The notes beneath the pieces are model-generated. The model made no database searches. It saw nothing but the letters and a program-made list of their open reading frames with translations, and was not told the origin of the DNA. This document shows positions 42,323-49,600 of a stretch of 64,000 nucleotides of DNA, piece after piece. The position numbers and the translations under genes are program-made. Source of the DNA: an uncultured Bacteroidia bacterium (GTDB taxonomy: Bacteria > Bacteroidota > Bacteroidia > Bacteroidales > F082); assembly GCA_902801625.1 (NCBI GenBank), contig CADCJI010000002.1, forward strand, positions 62,001 through 126,000, written 5' to 3'. The first letter of the stretch is position 1. Each line of letters opens with the position of its first letter.

Positions 42323-42898
42323 ATGACTGAAAACGAAAAACCCGTGTTGCACCTTATGGTGAACAACACCTGCACCAACGACTGCCCGTTGTGCTGCAAC
42401 AAACAGTACGATGTCGACGACATTCCTGTCGTAACTGTCAAAGAATTACAAAGCATAGACACCATCTGCTTTACAGGAGGACAACCTTTGCTTGACTTGG
42501 AGAACTTCTCGACGCTCTGCACTTGCCTTGAAAGGAACTTCAAGAACATCAAAAACGGATATGTCTACATGAACGGAGCCGAATTGTTCAGCTTACTAAA
42601 CCCGGATATTCCGAGAACAAAGAAACTGTTTGAGCGTTTCCCTTGGAACAGTAACGTAAACTACGGCCTTACAATGTCGCCGAAATGCAGAAGGGATTGG
42701 ATCGCGATAAGAGAGTTCAAGCCGTTTCTCGATGCCTGGAAATCAAATAGGATTTACTGCTTCTCTGACAAGGACATCGCCAATGCCGAAAGCATATTTC
42801 GCCCTGGAGAAATCGAAATCGTCAGACGCGAGTGGCAAACCAATTTCGTTCCGGCCCCCAACACCTTCTTCAGAAGACTACCTATCTGGATTGCATAA
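42323..42898 (+). CDS. Radical-SAM-like protein, 191 aa
   Basis: Residues about 17-24 hold CTNDCPLC, a CX3CX2C iron-sulphur motif, followed by FTGGQPLLD (GGE/GGQ-type AdoMet contact). It is short compared with full radical-SAM barrels (about 250-350 aa), resembling small QueE/NrdG-like proteins. Substrate unknown; base modification or ribonucleotide-reductase activation are both possible. Confidence 0.7.
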   Translation: MTENEKPVLHLMVNNTCTNDCPLCCNKQYDVDDIPVVTVKELQSIDTICFTGGQPLLDLENFSTLCTCLERNFKNIKNGYVYMNGAELFSLLNPDIPRTKKLFERFPWNSNVNYGLTMSPKCRRDWIAIREFKPFLDAWKSNRIYCFSDKDIANAESIFRPGEIEIVRREWQTNFVPAPNTFFRRLPIWIA

Positions 42899-42916
42899 CG
42901 CTTAAACACAACAACT

Positions 42917-43141
42917 ATGGGAATGAAGAACAAAATGGCCCAAATAGCCTCAATAGCCGCTATGATGGCTGTCGCCAACGGCGATGAAGTGTACGACTTA
43001 CCGCGAAACAACTCGCCGAAAAACACGCTATCAAAAGGCGAAAAGAAGAAATGTAAGTCATGCAGGCACTTTCCTTGCCCGGAAAGCAATGAGCCGATGC
43101 GTGCCGCTTGCGGAAACCACGAAAGGAGGAAAAAGAAATGA
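42917..43141 (+). CDS. Small Cys-containing protein, 74 aa
   Basis: N-terminal helix rich in Ala/Met, then KKKCKSCRHFPCPES and CGNHERRKKK, a probable zinc site. Overlaps the next gene by four bases. Unknown. Confidence 0.5.
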   Translation: MGMKNKMAQIASIAAMMAVANGDEVYDLPRNNSPKNTLSKGEKKKCKSCRHFPCPESNEPMRAACGNHERRKKK

Positions 43142-43485
43142 CAAATGAAGAGAAAGCAATAGACATTGCGGAAAACATTTCTCCCTATGATATAGGAGGA
43201 GATAACGATGCACACTATGCCGCAAAAGAGGCAGCTCTATCAATGGCAGAATGGAAAGACTATCAGTTAGGTTGGCATGACGCCAAGAAAGAACAGCCGC
43301 CAATGGACGAAGAGGTGATTGTCCTTACAAATGTACTAAACGGAAAGGAACTTAGCACACCAAGGAGGATATGTTTCGGCCATATCGTCGACAAAGAGAT
43401 ATGTGTCGATTATGACGGCTGGAATATCCCCGGTGTAGCCTACTGGATGTACGACCCAAAATTAAAGGAGGATAAGAAATCATGA
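43138..43485 (+). CDS. DUF551-like protein, 115 aa
   Basis: Start at 43138 in an ATGA overlap. WHDAKKEQPPMDEEVIVLTN with later GVAYWMY fits the DUF551 pattern of short phage proteins (W-x-P-x-x-P-P). Function unknown. Overlaps the cytosine methyltransferase by four bases. Confidence 0.7.
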   Translation: MTNEEKAIDIAENISPYDIGGDNDAHYAAKEAALSMAEWKDYQLGWHDAKKEQPPMDEEVIVLTNVLNGKELSTPRRICFGHIVDKEICVDYDGWNIPGVAYWMYDPKLKEDKKS

Positions 43486-45197
43486 TTCAAGCATTATACA
43501 TTGACTTGTTTTGTGGCGCGGGTGGGACATCGACAGGTGTCGAGCGGGCCGTCATCGGAGGCGAGAAATGCGCTAAGGTGATCGCCTGCGTCAACCATGA
43601 CCCAAACGCCATCAAAAGCCATGCGGCCAACCATCCGCACACGCTTCACTTCACTGAAGACATCCGTACACTCGACCTCACGCAACTTGTCGAGCACACC
43701 AAACGCCAACGAGAAAAATATCCCGATGCGCAGCTTGTCCTATGGGCCAGCCTTGAGTGTACGAATTTTTCACGCGCCAAAGGTGGCCAACCGAGAGACG
43801 CAGACTCTCGCACCTTGGCCGACCACCTACCAAGATACGTCGAAGCACTTGATCCATCGTACATCTACATCGAAAACGTGGAGGAGTTTATGTCGTGGGG
43901 CGACCTCGACGAAAACGGCAAGCCTATCAGCAGAGACGAAGGCCGACTATATCTGCGGTGGGTGAAGAACATGTGCAACTATGGCTACGACTTCTCTCAC
44001 AAGATGCTCAACGCCGCCGACTTCGGTGCCCGTACCTCGCGCACCCGGTTCTTCGGCATCTTCGCAAAGCATGGCCTTCCCATCGTCTTCCCTGAGCCGA
44101 CACACTGCAAAGGTGGAAGGCAAGATATGTTCGGAACGCTCAAGCCCTGGAACGCCGTGCGCGATGTGCTCGACCTGCAAGACGAAGGCAAGAGCATCTT
44201 CGAGCGGAAAAAACCGCTTACTGAACGCACACTTGAGCGAATACTCGCAGGTTTAATCAAGTTCGTCGCAGGCGGAAAGGATGCGTTTCTCGTCAAATGG
44301 AACAGTTGGAGCAAATCGGGCAAGTACATCGCTCCCGACATCGACTCCCCCTGCCCTGTCGTTTCCACCCAAAACAGGCTCGGAATTGCAAAAGTACAGT
44401 TCCTCAGCAAGCAGTTCTCTGGCGACCCGTCGGGAAAGAACATCAGCATTGACGAGCCGAGCGGCACCATCACATGCAAAGATCATCACGCCCTTGTCGG
44501 AGCCGAATTTCTCGATGTGCATTACGGAAACGGCTATGCTTCTGGCATCGACACTCCGGCGCCGACACTCACTTGCAAGGACCGTCTTTCGCTCGTCACA
44601 TCGCAGTTCCTTGATGCGTACTACGGCAAAGGTCATGAGCACTCCGTTGACCAGCCCGCTCCCGTCTTGCGCACTGTCGGCCACCTCGCCTTGGTGAGCA
44701 ACCAATTCATGGACATGCAATACGGCAACGGCACACCCGCCGACATCAACGAGCCTTCGCCAACGGTCACAGCGGTTCCGAAGATGAGGCTCATATCGGT
44801 TGAATCTATGCAATTCCTGTTCAATCCACAATACCAATCGTCTTGCAGCGACCTCAACAAGCCTTGTTTCGTACTGATCGCACGCATGGACAAAAACCCG
44901 CCTTATCTCATCAGCGCCGACAAAGGTGAGCCTGCCATCATAATCTACGAAGACGACACGCCAGCCATGCGCAAAATCAAGGAGTTCATGGCCTGCTACA
45001 ATATCACCGACATCAAGATGCGGATGCTCAACATCCCGGAACTGAAGCGCATCATGGGCTTCGGCACAGACTATACGCTGGTCGGCACTCAGACAGAGCA
45101 GAAAAAGTATATCGGCAATGCGGTTGAGGTCAACATGAGCAAGGCTTTGTGCGAGGCATTGTGCCGAGAGTTGTCGATCGTTGCGAAATGTGCATAA
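43482..45197 (+). CDS. C5-cytosine DNA methyltransferase
   Basis: The 571-aa protein has motif I DLFCGAGGTSTGVE (residues about 8-21), motif VI IENVEEF and motif VIII RTSRTRFFGIF. Motif IV is ASLECTNFSRAKGG, so the catalytic Cys is kept but the usual Pro before it is replaced by Glu (PC to EC). The target-recognition region (about 300-460) is built of repeated units such as YGNGYASGIDTPAPTLTCKD, which is unusual. Last gene of the plus-strand run, 50 nt before a tRNA. Confidence 0.88.
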   Translation: MIQALYIDLFCGAGGTSTGVERAVIGGEKCAKVIACVNHDPNAIKSHAANHPHTLHFTEDIRTLDLTQLVEHTKRQREKYPDAQLVLWASLECTNFSRAKGGQPRDADSRTLADHLPRYVEALDPSYIYIENVEEFMSWGDLDENGKPISRDEGRLYLRWVKNMCNYGYDFSHKMLNAADFGARTSRTRFFGIFAKHGLPIVFPEPTHCKGGRQDMFGTLKPWNAVRDVLDLQDEGKSIFERKKPLTERTLERILAGLIKFVAGGKDAFLVKWNSWSKSGKYIAPDIDSPCPVVSTQNRLGIAKVQFLSKQFSGDPSGKNISIDEPSGTITCKDHHALVGAEFLDVHYGNGYASGIDTPAPTLTCKDRLSLVTSQFLDAYYGKGHEHSVDQPAPVLRTVGHLALVSNQFMDMQYGNGTPADINEPSPTVTAVPKMRLISVESMQFLFNPQYQSSCSDLNKPCFVLIARMDKNPPYLISADKGEPAIIIYEDDTPAMRKIKEFMACYNITDIKMRMLNIPELKRIMGFGTDYTLVGTQTEQKKYIGNAVEVNMSKALCEALCRELSIVAKCA

Positions 45198-45247
45198 AAA
45201 TCAGCCTTTTGCAAACCAACAAAGATTATCCAATCTATTATAAGACA

Positions 45248-45319
45248 TGCGGGGTGGAGCAGCGGTAGCTTGTCGGGCCCATTACCCGAAGGTCGGTGGT
45301 TCGAACCCACCCCCCGCTA
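45248..45319 (+). tRNA. Initiator-like tRNA(CAU)
   Basis: GCGGGG/CCCCGC acceptor with an unpaired 1-72 (T-T), A11-T24 in the D-stem and three G-C pairs at the base of the anticodon loop (TCGGG-CCCATTA-CCCGA) are initiator hallmarks. The T-arm is canonical. Two loop positions are odd: C instead of U at 33 and T instead of A at 37. No CCA encoded. It lies between the methyltransferase and the integrase 3' end, so it may be phage cargo or the integration target. Confidence 0.85.
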
Positions 45320-45360
45320 CTCTGTTTCATTTCATGCTGTATAATATTTCTCCGCCCTGG

Positions 45361-46782
45361 TCATTGCCGTGACTGGGGCGCTTCCTTTTTCTCCACCACG
45401 TTCAGATTGCTGTCAACCCTATACTCTTCCTGCCCAAAGGCATAGCACATCAACTTGAACTTGTCGGCTAATTCAAGTTTGGTATAGCGGTTGACTGCAT
45501 CCGATCCTATTCTGTGCAGCCCTGCTGCATACATGTTTACCTGGGCCTTGTTCATTATGTCGACATGGGTCTTGCGGCACAGTTTGCTGCTCGCGAGTTC
45601 GTGCAACGGGATATACTCGTTGTCTCTCTTTTCCTCGTTGAACACATTGCATTTCCTGTCTATGCCGCAATGTTTCAGCAACTGCTTTATCTTCGCGTTG
45701 TAGCCCCATTCACCGCTCACATAATGCAAGATGGTAAACTGGAACCTGTACCGTTTGATGATGTCAAGGGCGTAGCGCAATATCGGCGTTTCAATCTCGG
45801 CATTGTCCCGTTGTTCGTTCATTGTCTTGTTTGGAAGGTAATGGATGTACGGAATGCCGTTCTTATCCACGCCGACATTCTCCATCGTCATCTTCTGGAA
45901 GTCGGCCACGCGGCATCCAAAGGCGCATTGAAGCAGGAAAGCGTCCTTGGTCTCGCGCAGGTTGTCCGGAACTTCCTTCTTCATCACCGCCTTAAACTCT
46001 TCGAAATACAGATATACTGGCTCGTCGTAGCGTTCCTTCGTGGCCAGCTTCACACGCTCCTTGCCCAGCTTCCTGAACGGCGACTTCGCAATCTCGTCGG
46101 CATCTTCAAGGCTGCTGAAGAAAGCCTTCAACTGTTTCACGCGGGTTGCAGCGGTATTGGAACCTCTCGGTTCCTTCGGTATGTTCCTCTCGCTCTCGTC
46201 GACATAGAGAGCAGCCCACTTCTTCACATACTTGTATTCGTCGATGATGAACTGACGGTACTCCAGCACATCGTTCGGCGTGAAGTCCGACGGCGTGAAT
46301 GCAAGTTTCCCCTTTATCGTAAGAAACCTCTCCACCTCCTTATACACCAGCTTGTAAAGCGAATACCGGTTCTCGCCCCACAAGCCCTGGCTGTATGAGT
46401 CCTCGACAAACTTGCCGAGTCTCGCAAGCAGTGTATTGTCCTCCGTGCGTACTCCACTTTCCGGGTTGCGTTCCAGTTGTATAGCTTCCTCGAAGAGGTC
46501 GCTACGCATTTCTATCCCGTTCTGTTTCATTTTCGCGTATGCCTGTCTCATCAAGGCAATCTCCTCGGTGATTGACATCTGCAAGTCAAGCAACGATATT
46601 GACCGCTTGCGTATGCCAGGGATGAACATGCCGTCCTTCCCTATCTTCGCCAAATCAGCCAAGTCAGCCTTGATGTCGCTCTTATGGAACAACTGGACCT
46701 CACGCCCGTCAAAGAGTCTGAAACGCAATCTGACCGTCCCTGAATCCTTTGTGGTGCGATTGTATATTTCTATTTTCTCCAT
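45361..46782 (-). CDS. Tyrosine recombinase/integrase
   Basis: 473 aa from the ATG at 46782 (MEKIEIYNRTTKDSGT); the longer frame would extend through the promoter. An arm-binding-like N-terminus and a SAM-like core domain (about 120-240) precede the catalytic domain: Arg in CAFGCRVADF (about 290), ASSKLCRKTH where the usual HxxR appears as KxxR, and the nucleophile Tyr in AVNRYTK (about 433). Converges on the tRNA. It integrates or excises whichever element it belongs to. Confidence 0.85.
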   Translation of the reverse strand: MEKIEIYNRTTKDSGTVRLRFRLFDGREVQLFHKSDIKADLADLAKIGKDGMFIPGIRKRSISLLDLQMSITEEIALMRQAYAKMKQNGIEMRSDLFEEAIQLERNPESGVRTEDNTLLARLGKFVEDSYSQGLWGENRYSLYKLVYKEVERFLTIKGKLAFTPSDFTPNDVLEYRQFIIDEYKYVKKWAALYVDESERNIPKEPRGSNTAATRVKQLKAFFSSLEDADEIAKSPFRKLGKERVKLATKERYDEPVYLYFEEFKAVMKKEVPDNLRETKDAFLLQCAFGCRVADFQKMTMENVGVDKNGIPYIHYLPNKTMNEQRDNAEIETPILRYALDIIKRYRFQFTILHYVSGEWGYNAKIKQLLKHCGIDRKCNVFNEEKRDNEYIPLHELASSKLCRKTHVDIMNKAQVNMYAAGLHRIGSDAVNRYTKLELADKFKLMCYAFGQEEYRVDSNLNVVEKKEAPQSRQ

Positions 46783-46794
46783 GACATAAAAAAA

Positions 46795-46846
46795 TGGTTG
46801 TGCAAAAATAGAAAATTTGCACAACCAACTTGCAATAATGCACAAC
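46795..46846. repeat. TTGTGCA inverted repeats over the integrase promoter
   Basis: TGGTTGTGCAAA (46795-46806) is a perfect 12-bp inverted repeat of TTTGCACAACCA (46816-46827) with a 9-nt spacer; another TGCACAAC lies at 46839-46846 and GTTGTGCG at 46916-46923. They overlap the integrase promoter, as expected for arm-type recombinase sites or an autorepression operator. Confidence 0.65.
46803..46841 (-). promoter_or_regulatory. Integrase promoter
   Basis: On the minus strand, TATTG is followed after 22 nt by TATTTTTG (plus positions 46803-46810), close to the Bacteroidota consensus. The transcript would start about 15 nt before the integrase ATG, inside the inverted repeat. Confidence 0.65.
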
Positions 46847-46970
46847 ATTTTTTCAACACCAATCAACCACTATTTCTGTAATCAACTGAAATATATTGGA
46901 TTGTATTGATTTTACGTTGTGCGAAAATGATATTTATAATTCCGCTATGGGCTACGGATTTTCCACACAT

Positions 46971-47003
46971 AACCCAACTGAAAATCAATCAGTTGGGTTT
47001 TTT
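46971..47003 (+). terminator. Rho-independent terminator
   Basis: AACCCAACTG pairs perfectly with CAGTTGGGTT over a 9-nt loop and is followed by a T run and C. No plus-strand gene precedes it closely, so it may shield the 47244 operon from transcripts reading out of the element junction. Confidence 0.8.
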
Positions 47004-47025
47004 CTTACCCCCAAAAATGGCCTGC

Positions 47026-47130
47026 CGTGTCAACCACGTGTCAACCGATTTTCGAAACTTTATATACTTGTTGACACGACATCGGAAAATATTTATCAAA
47101 CACCGTTCATTTTTCCCCTCCGTTGACACG
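47026..47130. repeat. Four copies of 9-mer CGTGTCAAC (two direct, two inverted)
   Basis: CGTGTCAAC at 47026-47034 and 47037-47045, and its complement GTTGACACG at 47070-47078 and 47122-47130. They flank a TATATACTTG promoter-like sequence upstream of the 47244 gene. Likely operators or replication iterons. The rest of the 46783-47243 gap holds the integrase promoter and the 46971 terminator. Confidence 0.7.
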
Positions 47131-47243
47131 CCAAATCCACCGTTCGAGCCCTTCCAACTCATTTCTTGTAAGTTCATTTTTTTTGTCCTATTATTGTGGC
47201 TGACTAACCAGGCCGCTCCGGCGACCCTCTAAAATCATCAGCC

Positions 47244-48224
47244 ATGAACACACCCAAATTCCGTTTCGTGAAGAGGAAGTCCTTGGCCGACTTCACTTCC
47301 GAAAACATGCCTAACCAAATCCTATGTAGCTGCCTCAAGGCCAACACACGCATCCCCGATGAAACCATCTTGGATGCCTTCAATGAGGCATATCCTATCT
47401 GTATCGAAGTGCTGGCCGACATCCGCTTGCACAACGCCCGCAGCGACGACTTTGCCCGGATGAGCGCAAACGAACCTCAGTCCTCCCTCCTACGCTATTG
47501 CTTCGTCTACTTCCTCCTCTCCTTCCATGAGAAGGCGCCAGAGCTTCGTCGCTATCTTGCCAACCTCAAAGACACACTTGAAGAGCGGATGCCCGACATC
47601 TTCAAGCCCATCTTGCTCAATGCGACATCGATGGCGCCCATGCTGCCTGGCACCGTCTTCTTTGATGCTTCGGAGTACACCGCTATCGATGAGCAGCCCA
47701 TCTTGAACGATACCAAGGAGTACGTCAAAATCAGGAACCTCATCCAAGAGGCTGCAAGGCTTCCCAAGGCCGAAGCCGAAACCGTCTTACATTTCCTACG
47801 CGTTACCGTTGCCAACGAATGCTGCGACTGGGACACCATCATCCAAATCAAGCTCAATGAAGTCCTGACCCGTCTTGATGACAGCAACACCCGCAGCAAG
47901 TATTATATCGCGGATGGCCAGACAAGGAATTTCATCAAGATCCTGAAAGCCCTTTTCGGGGTCAACATCATCGTCGATGAGCAAGGCTTCTACATCACCA
48001 ACTTTTCCTCCTTCGCCATAGATACGTGCAGGTTCTTCAACACAGAGTTAAAGACACCGCCCCACAATCATCTAAACGAAGCCCGCGACACCGATAATTA
48101 TATGGACATCATTGACAGGTTTTATAAGGAAGCCCAGGATGATTATGCACTTGGCAAGGCACTTGGCAAAAAAGGCGGCAAGCCCACCATCAAAGAGCAT
48201 CCACAAGGCTCCATCACTTTCTAA
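47244..48224 (+). CDS. Hypothetical island protein, 326 aa
   Basis: Begins MNTPKFRFVKRKSLADFTSE. Helical, no catalytic motif; the C-terminus is Gly/Lys-rich (GKALGKKGGKPTIKEHPQGS). It is of the type that heads primase-bearing islands in Bacteroides and Prevotella. It is the first gene downstream of the CGTGTCAAC repeats, so it may be a regulator or replication accessory. Confidence 0.6.
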   Translation: MNTPKFRFVKRKSLADFTSENMPNQILCSCLKANTRIPDETILDAFNEAYPICIEVLADIRLHNARSDDFARMSANEPQSSLLRYCFVYFLLSFHEKAPELRRYLANLKDTLEERMPDIFKPILLNATSMAPMLPGTVFFDASEYTAIDEQPILNDTKEYVKIRNLIQEAARLPKAEAETVLHFLRVTVANECCDWDTIIQIKLNEVLTRLDDSNTRSKYYIADGQTRNFIKILKALFGVNIIVDEQGFYITNFSSFAIDTCRFFNTELKTPPHNHLNEARDTDNYMDIIDRFYKEAQDDYALGKALGKKGGKPTIKEHPQGSITF

Positions 48225-48232
48225 AAACCAAA

Positions 48233-48254
48233 CATGACTCATGCCTGAGTCATG
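48233..48254. promoter_or_regulatory. Perfect 9-bp inverted repeat
   Basis: CATGACTCA-TGCC-TGAGTCATG, 8 nt after the 47244 stop. No T-run follows, so it looks like an operator for a dimeric regulator (possibly one of the two following HTH proteins). Confidence 0.45.
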
Positions 48255-48283
48255 CTTATTATCATTTACAACCCCTCATCTTT

Positions 48284-48316
48284 GCCCACGATTTAACCGC
48301 CGTGGGCTTTTTCTTT
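48284..48316 (+). terminator. Rho-independent terminator
   Basis: GCCCACG pairs with CGTGGGC across a 10-nt loop and is followed by TTTTTCTTT. It lies between the 47244 gene and the HTH/primase operon. Confidence 0.75.
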
Positions 48317-48358
48317 ATAGGTACCGTGAAGATGGCCCAGGCACAAAACGAAAACATT

Positions 48359-48739
48359 ATGTTAGACACAATCACATTCGACGAACTCCCCAAAGCCATC
48401 GCAAGCATCCTCGATGGCATCGCAGAAATCAAGTTTATCTGTAACGCTATCCGCGACAAAGATTCCCAAAAGGATGAGTATCTCACCGTGGAAGAGCTGT
48501 GCGCCTACCATCCCGCGCATCCTTCTCACCAAACCGTCCGCCGATGGAAGCGGCTTGGCTATATCCCTTACTATAAAGATGAAGTAACTCGCCGCGTCAA
48601 GTTCAAAAAGTCCGAAATAGATGAATGGATTGCTTCCAGCCGTCACATGTCCCTTCAGGAGCAGAACGAGCTGCATGACGCTCAAATCCTCGCAAAACGC
48701 AAACAGATGACGATTGGAGGCTTTGATGATGACGAATGA
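48359..48739 (+). CDS. HTH_17-type DNA-binding protein, 126 aa
   Basis: I choose 48359 (MLDTITFDELPKAIAS); ATGs at 48332 and 48302 are also in frame but the latter lies in the terminator stem. YLTVEELCAYHPAHPSHQTV RRWKRLGYIP with RVKFKKSEIDEWI is the excisionase-like HTH_17 wing pattern. A C-terminal charged tail follows. Overlaps the next gene. Probably an excisionase or island regulator. Confidence 0.8.
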   Translation: MLDTITFDELPKAIASILDGIAEIKFICNAIRDKDSQKDEYLTVEELCAYHPAHPSHQTVRRWKRLGYIPYYKDEVTRRVKFKKSEIDEWIASSRHMSLQEQNELHDAQILAKRKQMTIGGFDDDE

Positions 48740-48941
48740 AGACAACAATCCCATCCCTGTCATCTACGACTGGATTGAACTCTCCGACCTGCTTCACATG
48801 CTTCACATCACGAGAAACACCCTCAAAGACTGGAGCACCGAGGATGAATTAAAATGCTGCCGCATCAAAAAGAAGATCTACTTCCTGCGTCAAGACATTG
48901 AACGCTTCATGTACTCCCACTATCAAACCTACAAACCATGA
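48729..48941 (+). CDS. Second small HTH_17 protein, 70 aa
   Basis: WIELSDLLHMLHITRNTLKD WSTEDEL and KKKIYFLRQDIERFMYSH form a minimal HTH_17 domain. Several ATGs (48714, 48726, 48729) are possible starts. Overlaps the primase gene by four bases. Excisionase or regulator. Confidence 0.75.
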   Translation: MTNEDNNPIPVIYDWIELSDLLHMLHITRNTLKDWSTEDELKCCRIKKKIYFLRQDIERFMYSHYQTYKP

Positions 48942-49600
48942 ACACCGACAAAACCAATGCCCCTGCCATGTATTTCTGGGGCACTCCTAACAACTACGCC
49001 GTCAAGCCGTCACCCACTTGCAACCTCTCCAAGATGCCGTCTTTCTCCATCTTCCGACGACCCATCACCAACAAGCATCCCTATCAAGTCGTCAACCTGA
49101 TTGATGTCTTCAACTACATCATCAGCGACTATGCCAAAGACCGCACCAATGAGCTGCGCACCATCAAAGATGATCGATACCGCCGCCAGTACAAAGCCGA
49201 TAAGTTCGACTACTGCACCTTCAGCGGAATCTTCTCCGTCCGTACCGATAAAGCCATCATCCAGCACTCAGGGCTTCTTTGCCTCGACTTCGACCACCTC
49301 AATGATGTCGAAGCCGTCTTTGAGGCCCTGAAGGAAGACACCTATTTTGAGACCCTGCTGCTGTTCCGCAGCCCCTCTGGGGACGGCCTCAAATGGGTCA
49401 TCTCTTTCCACGACTCCTATTTCCGTTACGGCAAGGATGGCGAATCCTATGGCGATTACCAGGTCCGCTTCTTCGCTGGCCTCTACAACTACATCTTCAA
49501 CCATTACGATGTTGAAGTCGACCGCTCATGCCGCAACCTTTCCCGCGCCTGTTTCTTGCCTCACGACCCAGCCGCTTATCTTAACCCCTCGTTGCTATGA
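48938..49600 (+). CDS. BT4734/VirE N-terminal-type primase-polymerase protein
   Basis: The 220-aa protein has the family pattern of BT4734-like proteins: KFDYCTFSGIFSVRTDKAII then GLLCLDFDHL (catalytic-like Asp pair, residues about 105-108), LLFRSPSGDGLKWVISF and DRSCRNLSRACFLPHDP. This is an archaeo-eukaryotic primase-like module that acts with the DUF3987 helicase in Bacteroidales islands. Overlaps that gene by four bases. Confidence 0.85.
   Translation: MNTDKTNAPAMYFWGTPNNYAVKPSPTCNLSKMPSFSIFRRPITNKHPYQVVNLIDVFNYIISDYAKDRTNELRTIKDDRYRRQYKADKFDYCTFSGIFSVRTDKAIIQHSGLLCLDFDHLNDVEAVFEALKEDTYFETLLLFRSPSGDGLKWVISFHDSYFRYGKDGESYGDYQVRFFAGLYNYIFNHYDVEVDRSCRNLSRACFLPHDPAAYLNPSLL

Noticed and set aside
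1-45197. Integrative conjugative element
   Set aside because: No relaxase, coupling protein or Tra/VirB genes are visible, while RecT, exonuclease, NinB, YopX and DUF5131 genes fit a phage better.
1-45197. Alternative genetic code (TAG or TGA recoding) as in some Prevotella-infecting phages
   Set aside because: Genes end cleanly at TAA, TGA and TAG-compatible positions with tight ATGA overlaps, and no suppressor anticodon is present in either tRNA.
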